Assembly (NCBI GenBank): GCA_025920705.1
Contig: JAPDLJ010000003.1
Location: 31,463 to 95,462, forward strand
DNA from: Candidatus Jingweiarchaeum tengchongense
GTDB taxonomy: Archaea; Nanobdellota; Nanobdellia; Jingweiarchaeales; Jingweiarchaeaceae
Direction of reading: 5' to 3'
Length of the DNA: 64,000 nucleotides
Below are positions 19,016 through 30,751 of the stretch, one piece after another (position 1 is the first letter of the stretch; every line of letters starts with the position of its first letter). The notes beneath the pieces are model-generated. The model did not search any database. It was not told where the DNA came from and worked only from the letters and a program-made list of their open reading frames with translations. A program made the position numbers and the translations under genes.

Positions 19016-20971
19016 ATGGATAAATCGAAATTGTCCATTCTTTTTATTTTCTTCGTACTATTCAGCATTGTATTTGCAAATTCTCCAACTGCTGAATCTA
19101 GTGTCACATTCAGCGTCCAAGACCTGTATCCAAACGTCTCGATTGAACCAAGCCCCATTTTAATTAAGATTAGACCGAATTCAAGTGATAGATACAGTAT
19201 CGTTGCAAGGTCATTGATTGGAAATTTACCGATAAACGTTTCATTTGAATTACTTGGCAATGTAACGAACATTTCTTTCATATATCCAACAGAGCTTTCA
19301 CTTGATGTACTAGAAGCGAAATCAATCGGATTTTATATCTCAACTGAAAACATTTCTGTTTCGAATTACACAGGTGAACTTCACTCCATAATAAATGAAA
19401 CAGGTGTTGAGAACTCAACACCCATATTTATTGAAGTGAGTGAAAATGTTGGGAGATTTCATATACATGTGGTTGATGAGGCAAACAGATCATTGGAAGG
19501 AGCATTCGTGCAAGTGTACCAAGGTGTAAATTTCGTTGAACAGGGCTATACAGATGGTAATGGGATGTACATTACCCATTATTATGACATGGATTTGTAC
19601 TATGCCTTTCTCGTGATGAGAGAAGGTTATACCTCTACGACAAGAGGTAAAAGACTAACTGAGCCTGAAATGTACTTTGAGATTGTTATGGGAGGTACTC
19701 CTCAATTGAATTTCAATCCTAGCAATGTGACAATTTCAATGTATATAAATCAAACAAGAAATAAAACACTCACGCTTGAAAATATTGGTACTGGAAAGGA
19801 GAAGTGGATAGAAATAATTTCAGATACTAGTTGGTTAGTTCCGAACGTTAGAGAGATCGAGTACATAGAACCAGGTGGTTATCGTGAAATCACTGTGAAC
19901 ATTGGACCATTTTCACAGAGTGGAACATACACAAGTAGACTAAGAGCATTTGGTTACAAATCAAGTGCTATTGCATATTTTACAATCGATGTACGTCTAC
20001 TTCCTTTTTGTGGTGATGGTGTTTGTGGAGGAAACGAAACATGTGAAAATTGTCCAGAAGATTGTGGACCTTGTCCACCCCCACCACCTTTACCACCAGG
20101 TCCACCTGGTCCCGGTGGTGGTGCACCCACACAACCAACCCAACCAGGTGCAGGAGTGACTCCGGGTGCGGGAGCAGGAGGAGCACCAGGTGCTGGTGCG
20201 GGGGGAATAGGAGCAGGTGGCGCTTATCCTTGGGAACAAATTACCAGATTTCCAAGACTCGATGTCTCATATCCAAGAGAAATCACACTTACGAAGTTGG
20301 TTCCAAAATTAGTATTTATTTACATAAAAAATGTCGGTGAAATTCCGATTACTAATATGGCCCTCTATACGAACGCAACGAATATTTCAATTGAAATTCA
20401 TCCGATAATGTATTCAATTTTATTCATAAATGAAACCAGGATTTTTTTATTAAAGCTACTTGCCAGTGAGATAACACAAGGAAACATTATCTTGAAAATT
20501 GATTCTGGTGAAATTGAAACATACAATGTCATAAAATTTAATGTTATTTCATCAGAGGTTGATCCAGAGGCACTTTTGAGAGAAATTGATTCAATCATAA
20601 ATGTTCTTAGGAAAGCAAATGAGGAAGTTGAAGAACTGGCAAAGGAGGGTTACACAGTAGCACCAGCTGTTTCGCTCATAAATGCAATTGAAAGCAAGTT
20701 ATTAAAAGCAAGAGATGCAGTTCGTGCTAAGGCGTATTATGAAGCAAAGGCAAGGATCGATGATTCACTTAGGGACATCGATGACTTGTATATGATGATT
20801 TCGAAGATAAGGGAGCAAGGTCCTGCAAAGCCAGCAGGAATAAATTGGTGGCTCATTTTATTATTAATAATTTTATTGATTTTAATCTTAATTTTAATAA
20901 TTAAGAGAAGGAAGAAAAAGGAGGAGGTTGAGGAAGTTAAAATACCAAAGAAAAAAGCTGAGAAAAAATGA
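19016..20971 (+). CDS. Large C-terminally anchored surface protein with Cys-rich motif and Pro/Gly linker
   Basis: An in-frame TTG at 18998 exists, but the ATG at 19016, four bases after the previous stop, directly begins the signal peptide, so I start there (651 residues). Order of parts: Ig-like segment; a carboxypeptidase-regulatory-like beta domain (FHIHVVDEANRSLEGAFVQV); a CARDB-like domain; a Cys-rich motif of the form CGDGVCGGNETC..CPEDCG; a proline then glycine/alanine-rich linker; a second CARDB-like domain; a helical hairpin (about 520-600); a membrane helix (about 615-635); and a very basic/acidic cytoplasmic tail. The Cys motif also occurs in the protein at 34422. It precedes a shorter relative with an ATGA overlap. 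Probably a cell-wall or adhesin component of the same operon. Confidence 0.82.
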   Translation: MDKSKLSILFIFFVLFSIVFANSPTAESSVTFSVQDLYPNVSIEPSPILIKIRPNSSDRYSIVARSLIGNLPINVSFELLGNVTNISFIYPTELSLDVLEAKSIGFYISTENISVSNYTGELHSIINETGVENSTPIFIEVSENVGRFHIHVVDEANRSLEGAFVQVYQGVNFVEQGYTDGNGMYITHYYDMDLYYAFLVMREGYTSTTRGKRLTEPEMYFEIVMGGTPQLNFNPSNVTISMYINQTRNKTLTLENIGTGKEKWIEIISDTSWLVPNVREIEYIEPGGYREITVNIGPFSQSGTYTSRLRAFGYKSSAIAYFTIDVRLLPFCGDGVCGGNETCENCPEDCGPCPPPPPLPPGPPGPGGGAPTQPTQPGAGVTPGAGAGGAPGAGAGGIGAGGAYPWEQITRFPRLDVSYPREITLTKLVPKLVFIYIKNVGEIPITNMALYTNATNISIEIHPIMYSILFINETRIFLLKLLASEITQGNIILKIDSGEIETYNVIKFNVISSEVDPEALLREIDSIINVLRKANEEVEELAKEGYTVAPAVSLINAIESKLLKARDAVRAKAYYEAKARIDDSLRDIDDLYMMISKIREQGPAKPAGINWWLILLLIILLILILILIIKRRKKKEEVEEVKIPKKKAEKK

Positions 20972-22584
20972 GGAGAATTATCTTAATATTAACTATTCTT
21001 TTGTTAATTGAAACATCACTTGCATTAGAACCAGTAATATCTGTTTCGCCAGTACAAGTGAATAAATCAGTTCTAATACTAGGTAAAATATCAAACTTTT
21101 TTGAAGTTTTCACATTTGATGGAAATGAATCTGCAAACATAACATTCAGCACAGAAGGTGAAATTGCTGGTTGGATAAAATTACAAGATAATTCAATTAT
21201 GATCGGACCTAATAGCAGCAGGAAAGTATACTACACGATCAATGTGCCAAGGACAAATCCAGGAACGTATGGTGGGAAAATTAAGTTAGCAACGAGTAAG
21301 GGCCAAGTAGATGAGATCAATTTGACGATAAGTACCAGTTATGCATTAGGTAAATTTGTGATTGAAGGTTTATCTGGAAATAAAATTGTTTCCAATTTTT
21401 CTGTTTTTGTTTATAAAAACAATGATCTTATCTATCACGATTCAACGTCAAACGGATATTTAATTTCGGACTACTTCCCATATGGCGAGTACAAAGTTAT
21501 TGTTAGAAGTGATTTTTTTTATGAAGCATCCAAAAATATTTTTTTGAATGCACCAGAGATAGTATTGCTTTACAATTTGACGAGAGTTCCAACAATCTCA
21601 ATCAAACTAATTCCCGAACAAGTAGTGATGGATGTGTGCGAAACAGAAACTGGTTCATTTTCAATCACGATAAAGAATGATGGCGAAGAGGATTTTAATG
21701 CAAGTGTAAGATATGATGATAAACTTATAAAGCCAGAGATTGAACAAATGAAAATTTCATCCAAAAATTCTTTTAATTTAGGATTCAAGACAAAAAAATT
21801 GAGTGAAGGCAATTACACAACAACAATAGGTATCGGCAATGAGAATTTGACGAGAAATGTTTCATTAAATTTGCGGATTATACCTCTCTCACAATGTAGC
21901 ATTACACAGATTGCAGAAATAAAAGTGAGAGACAGGGTAGAAGTCGCTAAGAATTATATTTCACCAATCGTGGTCATTGTAAGAGCAAATCAAAAATTGG
22001 GAACGCTGATCATCAGTGTGAAATCCAAATTTTTCACTGAGGTCTATCCACAAAATTATTTAAATTTGAAGATTGACGAAGAAGCACCATTTTTGATTCG
22101 AATAATTCCAAATGAAACAACGAATGATACGCTGCTAATAAGTTTAAGAAGCAATGTTGGTGAAATGAGTGATGTGGTAAGCGTTTCTGTTTATGATTCA
22201 TTGAATAAGGAGATTGTTGGGAGAGAAATAAATGATACAAGGGAGCTCCTGAATAATATTAGATCGAAAATCATTCAAAAAGGCATTCTGGGAGAAAGGA
22301 TTGATGAGCCAATGCTTTTGGTCGGTGAGTATTTAACAAAACTAGATATGGCTTCAACATTGTACGAAAGCGACCTAAAAAGTGCAAAAGAATACGTTGA
22401 TATGGCCACAGTTGGTGCAAGACAAATGCTGGTTGACTATGTAGCAGTAACGGAAGTTAAAAAAACAAATTATGCGATTATCATTCTCGTTCTGATCATT
22501 ATTGCATTCATTGCTACCTTACTGTACTGGAAGTTCATTCTTCCAAAAAGGAAAAAAGAAGAAGCTGAGAGAAAGGGATTTTAA
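20968..22584 (+). CDS. C-terminally anchored surface protein, relative of the preceding gene
   Basis: The 538-residue product has a signal peptide (about 1-20) and a CARDB/NEW3-like domain (about 25-125). A short beta domain like the carboxypeptidase-regulatory unit follows (KFVIEGLSGNKIVSNFSVFV and GYLISDYFPYGEYKV), then two more beta domains with one cysteine pair (MDVCETE and LSQCSIT). A helical membrane-proximal segment (about 420-490) precedes a membrane helix (about 500-522) and a short basic tail. Its layout parallels the upstream gene minus the Cys-rich motif and the glycine linker. It is the last gene of the plus-strand operon and meets secG tail to tail with a four-base overlap. Confidence 0.8.
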   Translation: MRRIILILTILLLIETSLALEPVISVSPVQVNKSVLILGKISNFFEVFTFDGNESANITFSTEGEIAGWIKLQDNSIMIGPNSSRKVYYTINVPRTNPGTYGGKIKLATSKGQVDEINLTISTSYALGKFVIEGLSGNKIVSNFSVFVYKNNDLIYHDSTSNGYLISDYFPYGEYKVIVRSDFFYEASKNIFLNAPEIVLLYNLTRVPTISIKLIPEQVVMDVCETETGSFSITIKNDGEEDFNASVRYDDKLIKPEIEQMKISSKNSFNLGFKTKKLSEGNYTTTIGIGNENLTRNVSLNLRIIPLSQCSITQIAEIKVRDRVEVAKNYISPIVVIVRANQKLGTLIISVKSKFFTEVYPQNYLNLKIDEEAPFLIRIIPNETTNDTLLISLRSNVGEMSDVVSVSVYDSLNKEIVGREINDTRELLNNIRSKIIQKGILGERIDEPMLLVGEYLTKLDMASTLYESDLKSAKEYVDMATVGARQMLVDYVAVTEVKKTNYAIIILVLIIIAFIATLLYWKFILPKRKKEEAERKGF

Positions 22585-22745
22585 CCAAATACCTTTGATA
22601 TGTGTAAAAATATTACGAAAATAATTACGATGATTGTTAACACGATCACCATCTCTGGTTTTAGAGGTATCTTACTTTTGTATTCATTGTAATAGGTGAT
22701 TATACCCCCATAACTTGATGGTAAGGCAATTTTATCTTCTGCCAT
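22581..22745 (-). CDS. secG: Preprotein translocase subunit SecG/Sec61-beta
   Basis: This 54-residue gene has an ATG at 22745 and a stop at 22581. The layout is the archaeal Sec61-beta one: a short polar N-terminus, the conserved LPSSYGGIITYY patch, a basic stretch, the K-P-E pair before a single membrane helix (about 32-49), and no more. The protein is the small subunit of the SecYEG channel that all the exported proteins in this window would need. A TATA-like ATTTTTAAT lies about 25 bases upstream. Its 3' end overlaps the convergent surface-protein gene by four bases. Confidence 0.88.
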   Translation of the reverse strand: MAEDKIALPSSYGGIITYYNEYKSKIPLKPEMVIVLTIIVIIFVIFLHISKVFG

Positions 22746-22791
22746 GCTTTCCACTTAATTAATTTAACATTAAAAATCTTTTCATTAGAAT

Positions 22792-22893
22792 TGGGGGCAC
22801 AAGAACTCGCTATTATCCTTGTTCTTTGTAAATAATGCAAGTACTTACATAAACAATGGACGGAGTCCTTTTGATATTCAATTTGTGCCCCCA
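22792..22893 (+). ncRNA. Candidate structured RNA closed by an 11-bp stem
   Basis: The 11 bases tgggggcacaa (22792-22802) are exactly complementary to 22883-22893, enclosing about 80 bases. Inside are smaller hairpins: aagaac pairs with gttctt, tgta with taca, and ggac with gtcc around a gga loop. A TATA-like ttaacatt lies about 27 bases before the first G-run on the plus strand, which would place a transcription start at the base of the stem. The G/C runs stand out in AT-rich surroundings. It is not a tRNA (no T-arm) and lacks the 5S consensus. The identity is unknown and the strand is inferred. Confidence 0.45.
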
Positions 22894-22952
22894 GTTAACT
22901 TAGGCCACATTTAGAATTCAGCACTTCATCGTTAGTTCTAACTAAAATCAAT

Positions 22953-23005
22953 AAATATATAAATTTTTGTTACCAAATTATTTGTTACTTTGGTAACAAA
23001 AATTT
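22953..23005 (+). promoter_or_regulatory. Promoter and operator-like inverted repeat of the TrmB-family gene
   Basis: A TATA box (aatatataaa) is followed at once by two perfectly complementary 17-base arms, 22961-22977 (aaatttttgttaccaaa) and 22989-23005, separated by 11 bases. The spacer holds a third half-site (tgttac) that makes a second, smaller dyad, tgttac-tttg-gtaaca. A dyad just downstream of the TATA box of a regulator gene is the usual layout for autoregulation by repression. Confidence 0.65.
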
Positions 23006-23029
23006 TATTTAAGGTAAAGTGAAGGAAAA

Positions 23030-23890
23030 ATGAAAATTTTTGAGGAAGATGTAATCAAAATATTGAATGATCTTGGATTAACAAATTATGAAGCCCGGGT
23101 ATACCTAACACTCATCTCTCTCGGAGCTATGACTGCAACACAGCTAAGTTTTCAAGCAAAGATTCCTAGGCCAAAGGTTTATGGTGCAATCAGAAAGCTC
23201 GTTGAAAAAGGTTTGGTTTTTATTCTTCCAGAAAAACCAGAAAAATACACCGGTGCAAGTCCAAGCATATTTTACTCGATTCTCGAAGACAGAGCAAGAC
23301 AAATTAGAACAACAAATACAATCATTAAAATTTTGGAGAAAAAATACAAAGAAATGAAACGCTCAGAATATGAAAGTGAACGAGAAATACTCGTAATTAA
23401 GGGAAGGGAAAACATATATCAAAAAATAAAAGAGGCCGCAAATAGGATGAGGAAAGAAGCGCTATTACTCACGACTGCAAATGGCTTGATAAGGACATAT
23501 AGAGGTTTTAAAGATTTGATCGCGAAGAAAAAAGGCAAAGGAATTAATCTTAAAATAATAACTTGCATCAATCAGTTTAACTATGAATTTGTTGAAAAAT
23601 TGATTTCACTTAGCCCAAAAGAAATACAAATAAGACACATGAATGAATTAACAAAAATGAGGATTCTGATCATAGATAATAAAGAGATGATTTTATTCGA
23701 GGCAGTACCAGATAATATAAGTACGAGTAGCATGGCAGATATTGGTATATGGACAAATTCAAAATCATTTTTGAGTTTAATGAAATACTGTTTTTATGCA
23801 TATTGGGAGAGAGCGAGTGATGCTTTAGAAGTTATAAAAAAGATAGAGAAAAATCAAAGGGGTGGCAGGGCTGTAGCCCGTCTTCTGTAA
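23030..23890 (+). CDS. TrmB-family transcriptional regulator
   Basis: The 286-residue product has an N-terminal TrmB winged helix (about 5-75: LGLTNYEARVYLTLISLG, ATQLSFQAKIPRPKVYGAIRKLVEKGLV) followed by a helical spacer (about 80-115). A C-terminal phospholipase-D-like TrmB effector domain (about 120-265) then follows. In this family the second domain senses sugars or other metabolites, or lacks a ligand. The ATG is preceded by an SD-like GTGAAGGA. The last about 10 codons lie inside the antiparallel RNase P RNA gene, and their composition (RGGRAVARLL) reflects that. Its target genes cannot be told from context, though the promoter dyad points to autoregulation. Confidence 0.85.
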   Translation: MKIFEEDVIKILNDLGLTNYEARVYLTLISLGAMTATQLSFQAKIPRPKVYGAIRKLVEKGLVFILPEKPEKYTGASPSIFYSILEDRARQIRTTNTIIKILEKKYKEMKRSEYESEREILVIKGRENIYQKIKEAANRMRKEALLLTTANGLIRTYRGFKDLIAKKKGKGINLKIITCINQFNYEFVEKLISLSPKEIQIRHMNELTKMRILIIDNKEMILFEAVPDNISTSSMADIGIWTNSKSFLSLMKYCFYAYWERASDALEVIKKIEKNQRGGRAVARLL

Positions 23891-24152
23891 GGGAGCTATA
23901 CAGCATTCCCTTCTTTAGCATTCGACTTAGCGTTTTAAACTTGCACCGACTGGGTCGGCCGTTTCAACTTACTTTGAGATTCTTCAGCTTCGCCAGCATC
24001 ACAAACATTTCACAAAGCAGTCTCGTTTCTGATCCGTTGCCATCCTTTTACGGATGAGCATTGCTGCTCCAGTCTTTTTTTGGGTGGACGGACTTCCTCA
24101 GCACTTTTGGTTTTATCCAAAAGCACCGACAGCTAAACACCCCACCACCCTT
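23858..24152 (-). ncRNA. rnpB: RNase P RNA
   Basis: On the minus strand the region carries the universal CR-I core GAGGAAAGTCCG (24088-24099) and the CR-V segment ACAGAAG..GGGCT (23868-23888), in the right order and spacing for P4 pairing. The 5' end (GGGTGG) pairs with the 3' end (CCACCC) as helix P1. In between are hairpins such as CATCC-GTAAAA-GGATG. The total length of about 295 bases is normal for an archaeal RNase P RNA. A BRE/TATA-like AAAAGATTTAAT lies just upstream. Its 3' end overlaps about 33 bases of the convergent TrmB gene. Confidence 0.88.
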
Positions 24153-24190
24153 CTCGTCTAATTAAATCTTTTACTTTTTAAGATTTTTGA

Positions 24191-24541
24191 TTATACAGAG
24201 GATTGCACCAAATTACTAAGTTCCTGTCTTTTGCTTTGTTCTAGTTTATTTTCTATCCCCGCTTTCTTCCTCTTCTCTTTTACCTTTCTGTAAATTTCGT
24301 ATCCAATGAAAGTAGTTAGAAAAGCCGGTGGACTTAGCATGTAAGCTCCAAGACCAGTGAATAGTGCAGCCAGCGCATACTTCTTTTCATTTTTTTTGTC
24401 ATTGCCACTCCTGTATTTAATAGATTTGCGTGCAAGTTCGGAGGTTGGAATAGCGAGAACTGCACCTAATGCGTGTCTTGCAATCTCTATTGTTAATGCG
24501 GGTGGAAATCCAGCAGCCAATGTTGACAAATAATCCTGCAT
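24191..24541 (-). CDS. Small membrane protein of unknown function
   Basis: The 116-residue product has two hydrophobic segments (about 8-32 and about 57-85), the second flanked by lysine-rich stretches (SGNDKKNEKK and KVKEKRKK). That suggests two membrane helices and a basic C-terminal tail. I do not recognise a family. It lies between 23S rRNA and rnpB on the same strand and could be on a read-through transcript from either promoter. Confidence 0.55.
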   Translation of the reverse strand: MQDYLSTLAAGFPPALTIEIARHALGAVLAIPTSELARKSIKYRSGNDKKNEKKYALAALFTGLGAYMLSPPAFLTTFIGYEIYRKVKEKRKKAGIENKLEQSKRQELSNLVQSSV

Positions 24542-24629
24542 TTTTGATCAATAGAAACTACTACTTAGTAATTAATAAATTTTACTCTTTAACTGACTTG
24601 GCAATTTGAACTGATAAAGAAATAATAGA

Positions 24630-24646
24630 GAGATCGCGTACAGGAG
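24630..24646 (-). repeat. 3' arm of the 23S rRNA processing stem
   Basis: gagatcgcgtacaggag pairs with 27598-27614 over 17 positions with a single G-U wobble. The two arms exactly bracket the mature 23S ends, which is the layout of archaeal pre-23S processing helices. Confidence 0.75.
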
Positions 24647-27597
<2,951 letters not shown>

Positions 27598-27614
27598 CTC
27601 CTGTACACGATCTC
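27598..27614 (-). repeat. 5' arm of the 23S rRNA processing stem
   Basis: The plus strand ctcctgtacacgatctc pairs with 24630-24646. See the partner arm. The helix would loop out the whole 23S sequence for cleavage. Confidence 0.75.
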
Positions 27615-27840
27615 ATTAGAACATTAACTGTGTTTGAAACAGCACAGTTTCTGTTCCTTGAATCTTACTTCACGACCTTTTGGTCATGAAGCGCATGATG
27701 AACATGAAAATGGATTGGAAATGATTGACAACAAATTGAAGCTCACACTAAAATCATCGCAGAAAAATGCTCAATTAGCAGCTAACCATATGCATCACTT
27801 CAGTTCATTTATTACGCTTGCATCCTTTAAAAACTTTTCG
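27615..27840 (-). promoter_or_regulatory. 23S rRNA leader and promoter
   Basis: The stretch between valS and the 23S processing stem holds no gene. A BRE/TATA (GAAAAGTTTTTAAAGG on the minus strand, about 27824-27840) lies just after the valS stop, so 23S has its own promoter. The leader contains a strong hairpin (CTTCATGACC-AAAA-GGTCGTGAAG, 27668-27691) and a second one (AACTGTG..CACAGTT, about 27625-27650). Confidence 0.6.
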
Positions 27841-27854
27841 TTTTTTACTTAGAA

Positions 27855-30176
27855 TCAAAGTACAAAATTCAATTTTTTGATGTTATGCATTTGCCTCAGA
27901 TCATCCTTAAAAATTTCTAATTCTTTTGGAGCATCAAATTCATCCAGTTTTTCATTCAATGCCATTCCCTTTTCTTTCTTATACTTCCAAACCGATGAAT
28001 TGAGAGTGACGATTTTTTCTGTAAAATTGATTAACTGCTTGCTTACTTTTATTTTTCCTGGCAATCTTTCATGGTGGACACTTTTATTATATAATTCTCG
28101 ATAGATCTTATCCGTGATGAATGGACAAATTGGTGCAAATAACCTTAGGAGAATTTCCAAGCAAAAGTGGAGTGTGTATATTGCAGATTTATCTCCTTCG
28201 TATGCCCTCGATTTCACCATTTCTATGTAATGCGGTGCGAACAAATTCCAAACAAATCCACGGATCGCCTGTGCAGGTATGCTGAAATCAAGTTCATTAT
28301 ATCCATTCAAACATTTCTCTATTACCTCATTCAATTCAGCAATTATCCATTCATCACTTTTTTTCATCTTCTTTGGCTTCTTACAATTCTTGAAGCATGA
28401 GATGAACCTAGCCACGTTCCAGAACTTTGTTAGAAATTTGAAAGCACCATTCACTCTCTCCTCATTGTATCTAAAATCAGAGCCAAGTGAAGCTTCGCTC
28501 ACACTCCACAATCTAAGCGCATCTCCACCATATTTATCTAACACAGGTTGTGGTAGCACGATATTACCTAGGCTCTTACTCATTTTCTGTCCTTTTTCAT
28601 CAACACCCAAACCTGAGATCCATACATATTTAAAAGCTGGTTTTTTGAAAAGTTGGTATGCTCTGAGCAATGTGTAATACAACCATGTCCTCACGATTTC
28701 CTTTCCTTGTGGTCTAATCGAGCATGGGAATGTTCTTTTGAAAAGTTCATCGTCCCTCATATAACCACAAACAACCAGTTCAGATATACTTGAATCGAAC
28801 CATGTATCAAATGTCCTTGTCTCTCCAACGAATTCGTTACTGCCACACTTACATCTCTTTATTGGAGGTTTCTCCTTCCATGGTTGATAGTAATTCCCAG
28901 GTTTTGGTAGAAAGACTTCTTTACAATTCTTACAATACCAGATTGGAATTTCTGTTCCATAGTATCTCCTTCTTGAAATCGGCCAATCGATTGTAATTGA
29001 ATTCATCCAATCAATTAAGTATTGCTTTGATTCTGGTGGATGAAACTTTATTTTATCCACAATTTTTCTTAACTCATCTAAAAATTCAATTTGTTTTAAG
29101 TAAAATTCTTTCATGTTCACAAATTCAATTGGATTCTTTGACCTCCAACAGATAGGTGTTCGATGCATGATCTTTTCTTCTTTTTCAATTAAACCCATTT
29201 CTTTTAAGTCAGAGATTATTTTTTCTCTTGCTTGCTCTACTTTCATTCCTTTGTATTTTCCACTTACATCAGTCATTTCACCTTTCTCATTTATTGCATA
29301 TATTGGTTTGAGTTTCAATTCTCTAAACAAGCGAACATCGGAGTAATCACCATAACTACAGATCATCACGAGTCCTGTTCCAAATTCTGGTTTTGCATAT
29401 TCATGTGATCTCACTTCAACAACATTCTCGTAAATCGGTACGATCAAATGCTTACCTTCCAACTCTTTGTATCTTGAATCGCTTGGATTGAAAATAACGC
29501 AAGCACAGGCACATAAGAGCTCAGGTCTCGTTGTTGCAATTACAACATCCTCATTCGTTTCCTTTACCTTGAACTTCAGATAGACCAACTTTGTCTCCAT
29601 CTCTTTATATTCAATCTCAGCATCAGCAATCGTTGTTCTACAAACTGGGCAATAATTCGTTGGTCTTTCATCCTCGTATATTAAACCTTTTTTCCATAGT
29701 TCAATGAATGTCGCCTGTGTTATTTTTCTATAGCTCGGCCAATCAGTCCTATAGTAAAAATTAGAATATCCAATACCACTCCTCTCCATTACTTTCAACA
29801 TTTCTTTTTCAAGTTCATCAAGTGCAGTGCTGCACAATTGAATAAACTTTTCTCTTGGAACTTCATGTAATTTTATTTTGTACTTTTTTTCTGTGTAAAC
29901 TTCAACAGGTAAACCATTCCTATCAATTCCACATGGGAAAAGAACCTCATAACCCTTCATTCTCATCGTCCTGGCAATCATGTCTATCTGTGAATAATGC
30001 GCGCTTGCACCAATATGCCATGTGCCACTCGGATATGGAGGAGGCGTATCAATTGTAAAAATTTTTTTCTTTGTTTTTTTATTGAAATCATAAATTTTTT
30101 CTTTCTTCCAAATTCTAATTATCTCCTCTTCAATCTTAGGATTCCATGATTTCTCCTTTATTTTTGGTTTGAGCAT
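27855..30176 (-). CDS. valS: Valyl-tRNA synthetase
   Basis: A class I aminoacyl-tRNA synthetase of about 773 residues. It carries the HIGH-type signature HIGA (about 54-57) after PPPYPSG, the KMSKS loop (QKMSKSLGN, about 530), and the valine-enzyme signatures ISRRRYYGTEIPIWYC and TFDTWFDSS. Zn-ribbon cysteine pairs (CPVC; CKNC..CKCG) and the editing domain (ATTRPELL) are present. An ATG at 30197 is in frame, but the TATA-like GTTTTAATT lies at about 30206-30214, so the ATG at 30176 suits a normal start. The C-terminal anticodon-binding domain is present but short. It shares a divergent promoter region with the zinc-ribbon gene and lies between tRNA-Ala and 23S rRNA. Confidence 0.93.
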   Translation of the reverse strand: MLKPKIKEKSWNPKIEEEIIRIWKKEKIYDFNKKTKKKIFTIDTPPPYPSGTWHIGASAHYSQIDMIARTMRMKGYEVLFPCGIDRNGLPVEVYTEKKYKIKLHEVPREKFIQLCSTALDELEKEMLKVMERSGIGYSNFYYRTDWPSYRKITQATFIELWKKGLIYEDERPTNYCPVCRTTIADAEIEYKEMETKLVYLKFKVKETNEDVVIATTRPELLCACACVIFNPSDSRYKELEGKHLIVPIYENVVEVRSHEYAKPEFGTGLVMICSYGDYSDVRLFRELKLKPIYAINEKGEMTDVSGKYKGMKVEQAREKIISDLKEMGLIEKEEKIMHRTPICWRSKNPIEFVNMKEFYLKQIEFLDELRKIVDKIKFHPPESKQYLIDWMNSITIDWPISRRRYYGTEIPIWYCKNCKEVFLPKPGNYYQPWKEKPPIKRCKCGSNEFVGETRTFDTWFDSSISELVVCGYMRDDELFKRTFPCSIRPQGKEIVRTWLYYTLLRAYQLFKKPAFKYVWISGLGVDEKGQKMSKSLGNIVLPQPVLDKYGGDALRLWSVSEASLGSDFRYNEERVNGAFKFLTKFWNVARFISCFKNCKKPKKMKKSDEWIIAELNEVIEKCLNGYNELDFSIPAQAIRGFVWNLFAPHYIEMVKSRAYEGDKSAIYTLHFCLEILLRLFAPICPFITDKIYRELYNKSVHHERLPGKIKVSKQLINFTEKIVTLNSSVWKYKKEKGMALNEKLDEFDAPKELEIFKDDLRQMHNIKKLNFVL

Positions 30177-30260
30177 CAAAAATGATAAAATATACAAAAA
30201 TTAAAACTTTTTTACAGGGATAAAGTTTTAATTGAATGGAAATTGATTTCTATTTAGAAA

Positions 30261-30590
30261 ATGCCCGTTGATTACAAAGAGCTATACGAAACGAATTTGG
30301 CACTGAGAAAGATAAAGTGCCCGAGATGCAGAAATTACACACTCATCGCCTCTCCATCTCTTTTAAGCACGACAATCATCATTACCTGTGAATATTGTAA
30401 TTATACACCGAATGAGGATGAACTTAAAGAAATAAATGAGAATGTGAGAAAAGAGATTCAAAGGAGAAAGATTGAGAAGACGATTTTAGGTCCAACCACA
30501 CCCGAAACATTATGCGCTCATGAAAGATTGACAAAGGTGAAGGAGAACATTTACAGGTGTGAAGAATGTGGTAAAATATTTAGTTTTTGA
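30261..30590 (+). CDS. Zinc-ribbon protein of unknown function
   Basis: The 109-residue product has one complete ribbon near the N-terminus (CPRC at about 20-23 with CEYC at about 44-47) and a second C-terminal one (CAHERL..CEECGKIF, about 84-106). A charged helix separates them (about 52-72). The general look is that of small archaeal transcription or ribosome-associated ribbons, but I do not recognise a specific family. It is transcribed divergently from valS and ends 48 bases before the oppositely oriented tRNA-Ala. Confidence 0.7.
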   Translation: MPVDYKELYETNLALRKIKCPRCRNYTLIASPSLLSTTIIITCEYCNYTPNEDELKEINENVRKEIQRRKIEKTILGPTTPETLCAHERLTKVKENIYRCEECGKIFSF

Positions 30591-30638
30591 GATTTTAACT
30601 CTACTTAATTTATGACATCATCCTTCTTAAATAATCTA

Positions 30639-30710
30639 TGGACCGGCTGGGATTCGAACCCAGGGCATCGAGCTTGCAAAGCTCGCGTCATACCACTAGA
30701 CCACCGGCCC
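30639..30710 (-). tRNA. tRNA-Ala(UGC)
   Basis: A full cloverleaf. Acceptor GGGCCGG pairs with CCGGTCC and includes the G3-U70 wobble that marks alanine tRNAs. The anticodon stem CGAGC/GCTCG surrounds the loop TTTGCAA with anticodon TGC. The T-arm TTCGAAT loop is intact and the discriminator is A. No CCA is encoded. It lies between the 16S and 23S genes on the same strand. Confidence 0.95.
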
Positions 30711-30751
30711 ACGAATTAATTAATTTCTCTAAAATTATAAGTTTTGCTGAA

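Noticed and set aside
22792..22893. Could the 11-bp stem element be 5S rRNA or a tRNA
   Set aside because: No CCGAACTC-type 5S core and no T-arm or anticodon arm, despite the terminal stem.
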